DNA from: an uncultured Oscillospiraceae bacterium
GTDB taxonomy: Bacteria; Bacillota; Clostridia; Oscillospirales; Acutalibacteraceae
Direction of reading: 5' to 3'
Assembly: GCA_900540865.1 (NCBI GenBank)
Contig: UQHH01000031.1
Coordinates: forward strand, 1-28,127
DNA length: 28,127 nt
Shown one piece after another: positions 1-6,848 of the stretch. The notes below the pieces were generated by a model. That model was not told the origin of the DNA, did not search any database, and saw nothing but the letters and a program-made list of their open reading frames with translations. Made by a program: the position numbers and the translations under genes. Numbering within the stretch: the stretch's first letter is position 1; every line of letters begins with the position of its first letter.

Positions 1-18
1 ATTCATTTCTTGAATGTC

Positions 19-79
19 CTCCTTTTGGTTTTTTGTGCAGTTGTCAGGCCGCACTTTTATTCTACCAAAAGGAGTTTTT
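19..79 (+). terminator. Hairpin terminator-like structure of an upstream plus-strand gene
   Basis: An 11-bp perfect inverted repeat (19-29 with 64-74) encloses an inner GTGC/GCAC pair (35-38 with 51-54) and is followed by five T residues at 75-79. This looks like a long-stem intrinsic terminator for a gene that ends left of the window. That gene is not visible. Confidence 0.55.
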
Positions 80-110
80 ATTTCCTATTCATCGCTAAAG
101 CTTTTCTGAA

Positions 111-133
111 CCCCCGGCACAGCCGGGGGTTTT
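111..133 (+). terminator. Intrinsic terminator, GC-rich 8-bp stem
   Basis: A perfect 8-bp G/C stem (111-118 with 122-129), a 3-nt loop and TTTT at 130-133. It probably backs up the preceding hairpin for plus-strand transcription entering from the left. Confidence 0.6.
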
Positions 134-140
134 CGATTAC

Positions 141-184
141 AAAAAAGAGCCGGAGAAACAAACCTGTTTCTCCGGCTCTTTGTA
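141..184 (-). terminator. Terminator of the aspS-gatCAB operon
   Basis: A 17-bp perfect stem (144-160 with 165-181) with a 4-nt loop. On the minus strand it is followed by a run of six T residues, and it lies directly after the gatB stop codon. The plus side also carries T residues, so it may work in both directions. Confidence 0.85.
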
Positions 185-196
185 ATGGAAGGCTAA

Positions 197-1609
197 TCAG
201 CCGATTAGTTCTTTGAGCTTGCTTTGCGCGGCTGAAGCGTCCGCCTTGCCGCGGCTTTGCTTCATAATAAACCCGAGCAGCGCGCCCATTGCCTTTTGCT
301 TTCCGTTTTTAATGTCGTTCACGGCGTTCGGGTTTTGCTCGATAGCCTGCCTGCAAAGCGCGGCGAGCGCCTCGTCGTCAAGGCCGCCCATATCACTTTC
401 CAAAATAAGCTCCGTCGCCTTTTTGCCGCTGTCGAGCATCTTTTCAAGCGTTGTTTTCGCAAGGTTCATCTTGATTTTCCCGTCGTCGAGCATTCGGATT
501 AGCTCGTTTAGATTTTCGGCGCAAACGGAAACGTCAAATGCTTCTTTCGCGCTGTCGTTTTCCATACGGCGGAAAATCTGGCCGATGATAAAGTTCGCGG
601 CCGTGCGCGGGTTCTTCGTGCCTTTGCTTGCCTGCTCAAAATACTCGGCGACGTTCCTGTATTTTGTAAGGAGCTGCGCGTCTGCCTGCGGGATTTCAAG
701 CTCTTCGGTATAACGCTTAAGCTTTGCGCCCGGCAGCTCGGGAAGTTTGTTTTTCAGCGCGTCGACCTCTTCGTCCGTCACATGGATGGTGACAAGGTCG
801 GGTTCCCTAAAATAGCGGTAGTCGTGCGCGTCCTCTTTGCCGCGCATGCTGGAGGTTGTGTTGGTTACCTCGTCGTAGCGCAGCGTTTCCTGTACGACCT
901 GCCCGCCGCTTTCAATCAAATCGACCTGGCGGGAAAATTCATATTCCATGGCCTTTGCCATATAGGTGATGGAGTTCATATTTTTGATTTCCGTGCGCGT
1001 GCCGAGCTTCTCGCTGCCCTCAGGGCGTACCGAAATGTTGACGTCGCAGCGCATGGAGCCTTCCTGCATTTTGCAGTCGGAAATGCCAATGTATTTCATA
1101 ATGAGCTGGAGCTTTTCCACATACTCCTTAGCTTCGTCAATGCTGCGAATATCCGGTTCGCTGACGATTTCAATCAGCGGCACGCCGCCGCGGTTATAGT
1201 CGACATATGTGTCGCCGTGGCTGTGGATAAGCTTACCCGCGTCCTCTTCGATGTGGATTCTCGTAAGCCTGATTTTCCTGCCGTTAGAAAGCTCGACATA
1301 GCCGTTTAGGCACAGCGGCATGTCGTACTGGGAAATCTGGTACGCCTTGGGCAAATCGGGGTAGCAATAGTTTTTACGGTCCATTTTGGAAATACGCGCA
1401 ATCTCGCAGTTTGTGGCAAGGCCCGCCATAATTGCGTAATTGACCACCTGCCGGTTGAGCTTTGGGAGTGTGCCGGGCAGGCCGATGCACACGGGACAGC
1501 AATGTGTATTTGGCTCTCCGCCGAACTGCGTGGTGCAGCCGCAGAAAATTTTCGTATTCGTTGAAAGCTCGATATGTGTCTCAAGCCCCGCTACCATTTC
1601 GTATTTCAT
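197..1609 (-). CDS. gatB: Aspartyl/glutamyl-tRNA amidotransferase subunit B
   Basis: The 470-residue GatB subunit of the GatCAB amidotransferase. It binds the mischarged Glu-tRNA(Gln) or Asp-tRNA(Asn), phosphorylates the attached acid with ATP and transfers ammonia delivered by GatA. The N-terminus has the family pattern VAGLETHIELST, and a zinc-type cysteine set (FCGC near residue 23, CCPVC near 37-41) is present. The cradle-domain signature DRKNYCYPDLPKAYQISQYD and the C-terminal helical YqeY-like tRNA-binding tail are intact. Length matches the family. The ATG overlaps the gatA stop as ATGA (1606-1609), indicating translational coupling. It is the last gene of the operon and is followed at once by a strong terminator. 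Confidence 0.98.
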   Translation of the reverse strand: MKYEMVAGLETHIELSTNTKIFCGCTTQFGGEPNTHCCPVCIGLPGTLPKLNRQVVNYAIMAGLATNCEIARISKMDRKNYCYPDLPKAYQISQYDMPLCLNGYVELSNGRKIRLTRIHIEEDAGKLIHSHGDTYVDYNRGGVPLIEIVSEPDIRSIDEAKEYVEKLQLIMKYIGISDCKMQEGSMRCDVNISVRPEGSEKLGTRTEIKNMNSITYMAKAMEYEFSRQVDLIESGGQVVQETLRYDEVTNTTSSMRGKEDAHDYRYFREPDLVTIHVTDEEVDALKNKLPELPGAKLKRYTEELEIPQADAQLLTKYRNVAEYFEQASKGTKNPRTAANFIIGQIFRRMENDSAKEAFDVSVCAENLNELIRMLDDGKIKMNLAKTTLEKMLDSGKKATELILESDMGGLDDEALAALCRQAIEQNPNAVNDIKNGKQKAMGALLGFIMKQSRGKADASAAQSKLKELIG

Positions 1610-3066
1610 AGCCGTACCCCCATTTCCGCGGATTTGAACACTTCGCCGCGCGCGGCGTTTTCATACTGCCACGCGGCGTTCAGCACCGTGCCTTCACAGA
1701 AGCTGTTGCCGATGACCTGCATGCCGATGGGCATTCCCTTCGCGTTAAAGCCGCAGGGCACGGACACGGCGGGCAGCCCCGCGATGTTGATTGGTACGGT
1801 GCAAATATCCGTCAGGTACGTCTCGATGGGGTCGCTGACCGCCTTGCCGCATTCAAACGCGGTCATCGGCACGGTCGGCGCGAGAATAACGTCGCACTGC
1901 TCAAACGCTTTCTGGAACGCTTTCACGATTGAGCCGCGCAGGTTCTGCGCCTTTTTATAATACGCGTCGTAATAGCCGGCGCTTAAAACGTACGTGCCGA
2001 GCAGGATACGGCGCTGGACCTCTTTGCCGAAGCCCTCGCTGCGTGTCTTGCAAATCATGTCGTTTACGTCCATATATTTCGGCGTTTTGTAGCCGTAGCG
2101 GATGCCATCGTACCGCCCAAGGTTCGAGGAAGCCTCCGCGCAGGCGAGGATGTAGTAAACTGGCAGCGCGTATTTGAGCGCGGGCAAGTCAAAATAGACA
2201 ATCTCCGCGCCGAGGGACTCATACACCTTGATGGCGTCTTCAAGCGCTTTGCGCACATCGTCGCGCACGCCGTCCATGTATTCGCGCGCAATACCTATTT
2301 TCATGCCTTTGATTTCGTTTTGAAGCGTTTCCATAGCGGGCGCGCCTTTTTTGCCCTGCGAGGTGGAATCCTTTTCGTCGTAAAGGGAAACCGCGTCGTA
2401 TACGAGCGCCGCGTCCTCCACGCTGGTTGTAACCGGGCCTATTTGGTCGAGGGAGGAGGCGTACGCAATCAGCCCAAAACGGGAAACCGCGCCGTAGGTC
2501 GGTTTCATGCCGACAATGCCGCAGAAGCTTGCGGGCTGGCGGATAGAGCCGCCCGTGTCGGAACCCAGGCCGTAAACGGCGATATTGCCGCCGACCGCCG
2601 AAGCCACACCGCCTGAGCTGCCGCCCGCCACATGGTTTAAATTATGCGGGTTGCGCGCGCCGCCGAAGCAGGACGTTTCACAGGAGGAGCCCATGGCGAA
2701 CTCGTCCATATTCGTTTTGCCGAGCAGCACGGCGTTCTGTTCCTGTAAAATATTCCAGACGGTCGCGTTATAGATGGGCTTATACCCCTTAAGTATCCTG
2801 GAGCAGCAGGTTGTCTCGATTCCCTTTGTAGAGATATTGTCCTTCAGGGTCATCGGGATGCCCTCGAGCGGGGAAAGCGCTTCACCCGCTGCGATTTTTT
2901 TATCGACCTTTTTCGCCGTTTCCAGCGCCGTTTCCGCCGTGACCGTAACATAGGCGTTTAAATCCTGGTTTACGGCTTCAATCTCGTTTAAATATTGCTG
3001 CGTCAGTTCCGTGCACGAAAGCTCTTTTTCGCGCAGCAGCCTGCCGGTTTCCGCTATTTTTCCCAT
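1606..3066 (-). CDS. gatA: Aspartyl/glutamyl-tRNA amidotransferase subunit A
   Basis: The glutaminase subunit of GatCAB, from the amidase-signature family, which releases ammonia from glutamine for GatB. The Ser-cisSer-Lys triad is visible as K75 (PMTLKDN), S150 (AGGSSGG) and nucleophile S174 (DTGGSIRQP), numbered from the ATG at 3066. An in-frame TTG at 3075 would add three residues, but the AAAGGA ribosome site sits 9 nt before the ATG and abuts the TTG, so the ATG start (486 residues) is preferred. It lies 17 nt after gatC and overlaps gatB by 4 nt. Confidence 0.97.
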   Translation of the reverse strand: MGKIAETGRLLREKELSCTELTQQYLNEIEAVNQDLNAYVTVTAETALETAKKVDKKIAAGEALSPLEGIPMTLKDNISTKGIETTCCSRILKGYKPIYNATVWNILQEQNAVLLGKTNMDEFAMGSSCETSCFGGARNPHNLNHVAGGSSGGVASAVGGNIAVYGLGSDTGGSIRQPASFCGIVGMKPTYGAVSRFGLIAYASSLDQIGPVTTSVEDAALVYDAVSLYDEKDSTSQGKKGAPAMETLQNEIKGMKIGIAREYMDGVRDDVRKALEDAIKVYESLGAEIVYFDLPALKYALPVYYILACAEASSNLGRYDGIRYGYKTPKYMDVNDMICKTRSEGFGKEVQRRILLGTYVLSAGYYDAYYKKAQNLRGSIVKAFQKAFEQCDVILAPTVPMTAFECGKAVSDPIETYLTDICTVPINIAGLPAVSVPCGFNAKGMPIGMQVIGNSFCEGTVLNAAWQYENAARGEVFKSAEMGVRL

Positions 3067-3083
3067 GGGAATCAATCCTTTCC

Positions 3084-3365
3084 TTAAAGTACGCGTTTTT
3101 TCACAAGAAAGTGCCCGTCCTCTTTGTCGTTTGCGTTACACAAAATTTCTTCGCTGTCGTAGGAGGGAACAACCTCGTCCTCACGGAACACATTGGAAAG
3201 ATGATTGATGTTGTCAAAATCCACGCCTTCTTCGAAAGCGTTGTTGATGGTATCGGCGAACTTGATGATGTCCGCCATGTCCTTTGTCAGCGCGTCCAGC
3301 CCGTCCTCCGGGATGGATAGCTTTGCCAGGCGCGCAATCTGGACGACGTCCTCATGTGTGACCAT
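3084..3365 (-). CDS. gatC: Aspartyl/glutamyl-tRNA amidotransferase subunit C
   Basis: The small GatC subunit that holds GatA and GatB together. The family start pattern MVTHEDVVQIARLAKL is at the N-terminus, and the C-terminal half carries the acidic LREDEV-like segment (here FREDEVVPS) seen in GatC. Upstream in-frame ATGs at 3383 and 3374 exist. The start at 3365 has AAAGGA 9 nt upstream and gives 93 residues, the usual GatC length, so I chose it. First of the three gat genes, 76 nt after aspS. Confidence 0.93.
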   Translation of the reverse strand: MVTHEDVVQIARLAKLSIPEDGLDALTKDMADIIKFADTINNAFEEGVDFDNINHLSNVFREDEVVPSYDSEEILCNANDKEDGHFLVKKRVL

Positions 3366-3397
3366 GTGCCTCATTCCTTTCATGGAGATATAGGGAC

Positions 3398-3427
3398 GGC
3401 CGCGCGAGCATGAAGCCGTGCGCGGCC
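3398..3427 (-). other. Intercistronic hairpin between aspS and gatC
   Basis: A perfect 8-bp GC stem (3398-3405 with 3420-3427, GGCCGCGC and complement) with a 14-nt loop lies in the 76-nt gap. No T-run follows on the minus strand, so it is unlikely to terminate transcription. It may set differential stability of the aspS and gat parts of the message. Confidence 0.5.
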
Positions 3428-3441
3428 AGAAGGTTTATCGG

Positions 3442-5193
3442 TTAGCGCAGCTTGATATGCACCTCGCGCAGCTGCTGCTCGCTGACCTCGTTCGGCGCGC
3501 CGAGCAAAACGTCCTGCGCGTTGCTGTTCATCGGGAACGCGATGACCTCGCGGATGTTCTCTTCCTCTGTTAAAAGCATCAGCATCCTGTCTACGCCCGG
3601 CGCCATGCCCGCGTGCGGCGGCGCGCCGTACTGGAAAGCGTTGTACAGTGCGGTGAACTTTTCCGAAAGCTCCTCTTCGCTGTAACCCGCAAGCTCAAAT
3701 GCTTTTATCATAATGTCGAGGTCGTGGTTGCGAACCGCGCCGGAGGAAAGTTCCACGCCGTTGCAGACGATGTCGTACTGGTAAGCGAGAATTTCCGTCG
3801 GCTCCTGGTTTAAAAGCGCGTCCATACCGCCCTGCGGCATAGAGAACGGGTTGTGCGTGAAAATCAGCGCGCCCGTATCCTCGTCGTGCTCGTACATCGG
3901 GAAATCGACGATAAAGCAAAGGTCAAAGCGGCTTTCGTCGATGAGGTCTAAACGCCTTGCAACCTCAGTGCGGATTTGGCCCGCAAGCTTCGGCGCGGCC
4001 TCTTTGCTGTCCGCTATAAAGTAAATGACGTCGCCCGCTTTTGAGCCGTTTAATTCTATCAGCTTTTCGCGGTCGCCTTCCTTTAAGAATTTATCGATTG
4101 GGCCGTCGAACGTCAGGTCCTCACGCACTTTGACGTACCCAAGTCCCTTCATACCGATGGAAAGCGCGAACTCCTCCATCTTTTTGAACCATGTTTTCGA
4201 CTGGGAAGCGGCGTTCGGCACGTTGATGGAGCGGACCGTCTTTTTGCGGAAGGGGCCGAAGTCCGTTTCTATAAACATATCGCTGATGTCTTTGATGGTG
4301 AGCGGGTTGCGCAAATCCGGCTTGTCGGAGCCGTAGGTGAGCATCGCTTCTTTATAGGGAATGCGCGCAAACGGCGGCTTTGAAACCGTTTTGTCCGTGA
4401 ATTTCTGGAAGGTTTCGTACAAAACCTCCTCCGCTACGGCGAACACGTCCTCCTGGGTGGCGAACGCCATCTCAAAATCGAGCTGGTAGAATTCGCCGGG
4501 GGAGCGGTCGGCCCTAGCGTCCTCGTCACGGAAGCAGGGCGCTATCTGGAAATATTTATCAAAGCCCGAAACCATCAGAAGCTGCTTGAAAATCTGCGGC
4601 GCCTGCGGCAGGGCGTAAAACTTGCCCTGGTGCTTGCGGCTGGGAATCAGGTAATCGCGCGCGCCCTCCGGGGAGCTTGCGGACAGGATGGGCGTGTTGA
4701 TTTCCGTAAAGCCCAGCTCCTGCATTTTGCCGCGCAAAAACGCGATGACCTCGCTGCGCAGCAGGATATTGTCGTGTACCTTTTTATTGCGTAAATCGAG
4801 AAAACGGTATTTCAGGCGTACATCCTCTTTCGTATCTGTTGAGCTCATGACCTCAAAGGGCAGATTGTTTTTGCATTTGCCCAGGACGGTCAGGCTTTCG
4901 GTTACGATTTCCACCGTACCGGTCGCGATTTTCGGGTTATATGTCTCTTCGTCCCTTTGGACGACCTTGCCGCTGATGGTAACGGTGCATTCCTTATTTA
5001 CGTTTTGAAGCAGCGTCTCGTCGTGGACGACGACCTGCACCACGCCGTACTGGTCGCGCACGTCAAGGAACATAACGCCTCCGTGGTCGCGGATATTCTC
5101 CACCCAGCCCGAAACCCTCACGTCTTTTCCGAGGTCGGAATCCCTGAGCTCGCCGCACAGGTGGGTGCGGTATTTGTTTGCAACTGTCATCAT
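3442..5193 (-). CDS. aspS: Aspartyl-tRNA synthetase (bacterial type)
   Basis: A class II aminoacyl-tRNA synthetase of 583 residues that charges tRNA(Asp), and in non-discriminating forms also tRNA(Asn). The N-terminal OB-fold anticodon domain spans about residues 1-110 (LCGELRDSDLGKDVRVSGWV). Motif 2 is FRDEDARADRSPGEFYQLDF around residue 220, the bacterial GAD-type insertion follows, and motif 3 (GMAPGVDRMLMLL) is near the C-terminus. Length and order match bacterial AspRS. AAAGGA stands 10 nt before the first of two adjacent ATG codons. Co-transcription with gatCAB fits indirect Asn-tRNA formation and suggests, without proving, that the enzyme is non-discriminating. Confidence 0.97.
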   Translation of the reverse strand: MMTVANKYRTHLCGELRDSDLGKDVRVSGWVENIRDHGGVMFLDVRDQYGVVQVVVHDETLLQNVNKECTVTISGKVVQRDEETYNPKIATGTVEIVTESLTVLGKCKNNLPFEVMSSTDTKEDVRLKYRFLDLRNKKVHDNILLRSEVIAFLRGKMQELGFTEINTPILSASSPEGARDYLIPSRKHQGKFYALPQAPQIFKQLLMVSGFDKYFQIAPCFRDEDARADRSPGEFYQLDFEMAFATQEDVFAVAEEVLYETFQKFTDKTVSKPPFARIPYKEAMLTYGSDKPDLRNPLTIKDISDMFIETDFGPFRKKTVRSINVPNAASQSKTWFKKMEEFALSIGMKGLGYVKVREDLTFDGPIDKFLKEGDREKLIELNGSKAGDVIYFIADSKEAAPKLAGQIRTEVARRLDLIDESRFDLCFIVDFPMYEHDEDTGALIFTHNPFSMPQGGMDALLNQEPTEILAYQYDIVCNGVELSSGAVRNHDLDIMIKAFELAGYSEEELSEKFTALYNAFQYGAPPHAGMAPGVDRMLMLLTEEENIREVIAFPMNSNAQDVLLGAPNEVSEQQLREVHIKLR

Positions 5194-5240
5194 TCTATAC
5201 GAATCCTTTCAAATGAATAGTTTGTTTACATGATTTCGTT

Positions 5241-5269
5241 ATTATACCATTAATTGGCTTTGCTTTCAA
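5241..5269 (-). promoter_or_regulatory. Sigma-A promoter of the aspS-gatCAB operon
   Basis: On the minus strand, TTGAAA (5264-5269) and a perfect TATAAT (5241-5246) are separated by exactly 17 bp, about 50 bp before the aspS start. No T-box or other leader fits in the short 5' region. Confidence 0.85.
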
Positions 5270-5381
5270 TATTTTTTGCCGATAAATCGCCGTTCATGCA
5301 CACAATCCGAAGCAAAATCAGGCGCATTTCCGTTCGTTTAAGAGAATCGGCAGAAAAAAACCGCACGTTTTACTTTCGCTC

Positions 5382-5410
5382 TTTCAAAATAAATTAAAAC
5401 ATAGTATAAT
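5382..5410 (+). promoter_or_regulatory. Probable promoter of the LUD-domain gene
   Basis: A perfect TATAAT (5405-5410) lies 32 bp before the start codon. The -35 region is weak (TTTCAA at 5382-5387, 17-bp spacing), so the -10 element carries most of the support. Confidence 0.55.
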
Positions 5411-5442
5411 AAAGCTAACTTTTTTCGGCTGGAGGAACCGCT

Positions 5443-6117
5443 ATGCAGGAAATCAAAAAAGAAATAATAGAGAAGCGCATTCAAAAGACAATAGAGAACC
5501 TAAAGCGCAACAATATGGACGCCTATTATTGCACTACGGCTAAAGACGCCTGCGCGCTGGTCGAGACTTTGCTTCCAAAGGGAGCGGTTATCGGCAGCGG
5601 AGGTTCCATGACACTGAAGCAGGCAGGTATGCTCGAGCTGCTCAAAAGCGGCCGTTACCAATATCTCGACAGGAGCAGGCAGGGCATTACTAAGGAAGAA
5701 ATCGAGCAGGTTTACCGCGATACCTACAGCGCAGACGCTTATTTTTGCAGCTCCAACGCCATTACGGAAAACGGCGAGCTTTATAACGTGGACGGAAATT
5801 CCAACCGCGTATCCGCGATTCTTTACGGGCCGAAGCACGTTTATATCGTCGCGGGGTATAATAAGATTGTCCGCAATATCGACGAAGCAATTGTGCGCGT
5901 CAAGCGCGAGGCCGCGCCCGCGAACACCGTGCGCCTTGATATGAACGCCGGCTGCCGCGAAACAGGGGAGTGCGTATCTTTAAAAAAGCAGGGCTCATTT
6001 CTATGTGACGGCTGCCATAGTGACGGCCGCGTCTGCTGCAATTATGTGGTGAGCGCGCAGCAGCGCCATAAGGGAAGAATCAGGGTAATCATCATCGGCG
6101 AAACGCTCGGCTACTGA
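5443..6117 (+). CDS. LUD-domain (LutC/YkgG-like) protein
   Basis: A 224-residue protein of the LUD family (formerly DUF162), related to LutC/YkgG of lactate utilisation. Solo members are common in clostridia and their substrate is unknown. Visible features are the N-terminal helix EKRIQKTIENLKRNNMDAYY, the glycine-rich segment GAVIGSGGSMTL (about 48-59) and the conserved SSNAITENGELYNVDG near residues 105-120. The C-terminus is cysteine-rich (GCRETGEC, CDGC, VCC), possibly for a metal or Fe-S centre. GGAGG stands about 8 nt before the ATG. No lutA or lutB partner is nearby, so the lactate role is not supported here. It is probably transcribed alone. Confidence 0.85.
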   Translation: MQEIKKEIIEKRIQKTIENLKRNNMDAYYCTTAKDACALVETLLPKGAVIGSGGSMTLKQAGMLELLKSGRYQYLDRSRQGITKEEIEQVYRDTYSADAYFCSSNAITENGELYNVDGNSNRVSAILYGPKHVYIVAGYNKIVRNIDEAIVRVKREAAPANTVRLDMNAGCRETGECVSLKKQGSFLCDGCHSDGRVCCNYVVSAQQRHKGRIRVIIIGETLGY

Positions 6118-6127
6118 TTTTCGGCCT

Positions 6128-6470
6128 TTTTGCGTACTGCTTCACGAAAGCGGTTCGGCATATCACACATATCGCCATCACCGCTTTCATTCGCATTACA
6201 CAAAAATCCCTGAAAATCTAAGATGTATCAACTTCATTGGTGTCCGTGCGTTTTGCAAACGCTGCTTTACGAAAACGGTTCAGCATATTAAATATATAGC
6301 CATCGCCGCTTTCATTCATTGCACAAAAATCCATGAAAATCTAAGATATATCAACTTTATTGGAGTCCGCGCGTTTTGCAAACGCAACTTCAAGAAAGCT
6401 GAACGGCATTTCACACATATCGCCATCACCGCTTTCATTCGTTCTGCATGAAAATTTTAGAATACATTTT
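6128..6470 (+). repeat. Three tandem copies of a 123-bp repeat
   Basis: Copies begin at 6128, 6251 and 6374 (TTTTGC each time), a period of exactly 123 bp. The third decays after about 6466. Copies 1 and 2 are similar along their whole length. Each holds an inverted pair built on GAAAGC...GCTTTC; in copy 1 it is a perfect 9-bp stem GAAAGCGGT/ACCGCTTTC. At the 2/3 and 1/2 boundaries GCGTTT-TGC-AAACGC hairpins occur. Plus-strand frame 1 is open through all three copies up to a TGA near 6452, but has no ATG, GTG or TTG start, so I do not call a gene. The repeat fills most of the 443-bp gap between the LUD gene and the Asn/Gln-rich gene. Confidence 0.85.
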
Positions 6471-6494
6471 GTTTTTGCCTAATCAGCGCAAAAA

Positions 6495-6544
6495 TATGTA
6501 ACCGGACACGAAAGGCAGTAAAATTGCCGTCTTTCGCACCCGGT
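6495..6544 (-). terminator. Probable terminator of the Asn/Gln-rich gene
   Basis: An imperfect long hairpin (arms about 6501-6517 and 6525-6544, sharing ACCGG and CGAAAG blocks) lies just after the stop codon of the minus-strand gene. On the minus strand TTTTT follows after a short A/T spacer. The stem has several mismatches, so strength is uncertain. Confidence 0.5.
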
Positions 6545-6560
6545 GTTATCAAACGTCAGA

Positions 6561-6773
6561 TTAGAAGTTGAAGCTCCTGTTCTGATTGTTGTTCTGGTTG
6601 TTGTTATTGTTCTGGTTTTTGTTCTGATTGTTGTTCTGCTGGTTCTTATTCTGGTTGTTATTGTTGTTCTGATTGTTGTTCTGATTGTTGTTCTGGTTGT
6701 TGTTCTGGTTGTTGTTCTGGTTTCTGTTCTGATTGTTATTCTGCTGGTTGTTGTTCTGGTTGTTGAATTCCAC
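6561..6773 (-). CDS. Small Asn/Gln-rich low-complexity protein
   Basis: A 70-residue protein made almost only of Asn and Gln in NNNQ-type units, starting MEFNNQNNNQQ and ending NRSFNF. The longer reading frame from 6848 has no ribosome site. The GTG at 6773-6771 has a near-perfect AAGGGGGTGA 5 nt before it, so that start is chosen. The DNA is a 12-bp-unit microsatellite (CAG AAC AAC AAC type) and may vary in length by slippage. It has no signal peptide or membrane segment. It is divergent from the RsmF-like gene with only 75 bp between starts. Function unknown; such composition is typical of self-assembling proteins, and spore-associated proteins of clostridia can look similar, but nothing here decides. 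Confidence 0.7.
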   Translation of the reverse strand: MEFNNQNNNQQNNNQNRNQNNNQNNNQNNNQNNNQNNNNNQNKNQQNNNQNKNQNNNNNQNNNQNRSFNF

Positions 6774-6848
6774 TGAGCTCACCCCCTTTGCAATCTTAGT
6801 ATTTGCATCGCCGCTTTTTTTATTCTTAAATTTATGACGGAGAAACAT

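Noticed and set aside
10..216. Plus-strand 68-codon frame at the left edge
   Set aside because: It runs across three terminator hairpins and into the gatB 3' end; no ribosome site.
6128..6470. CRISPR array
   Set aside because: The whole 123-bp unit repeats, without short identical repeats separated by unique spacers.
6543..6776. Plus-strand frame encoding an almost pure Val/Leu/Ile 77-residue protein
   Set aside because: It is the complement of the Asn/Gln microsatellite. The minus-strand frame has the ribosome site and the terminator; this one has neither.
6774..6848. N-terminal extension of the Asn/Gln-rich protein from the ATG at 6848
   Set aside because: No ribosome site at 6848 and it would overlap the divergent methyltransferase start; the GTG at 6773 is far better placed.
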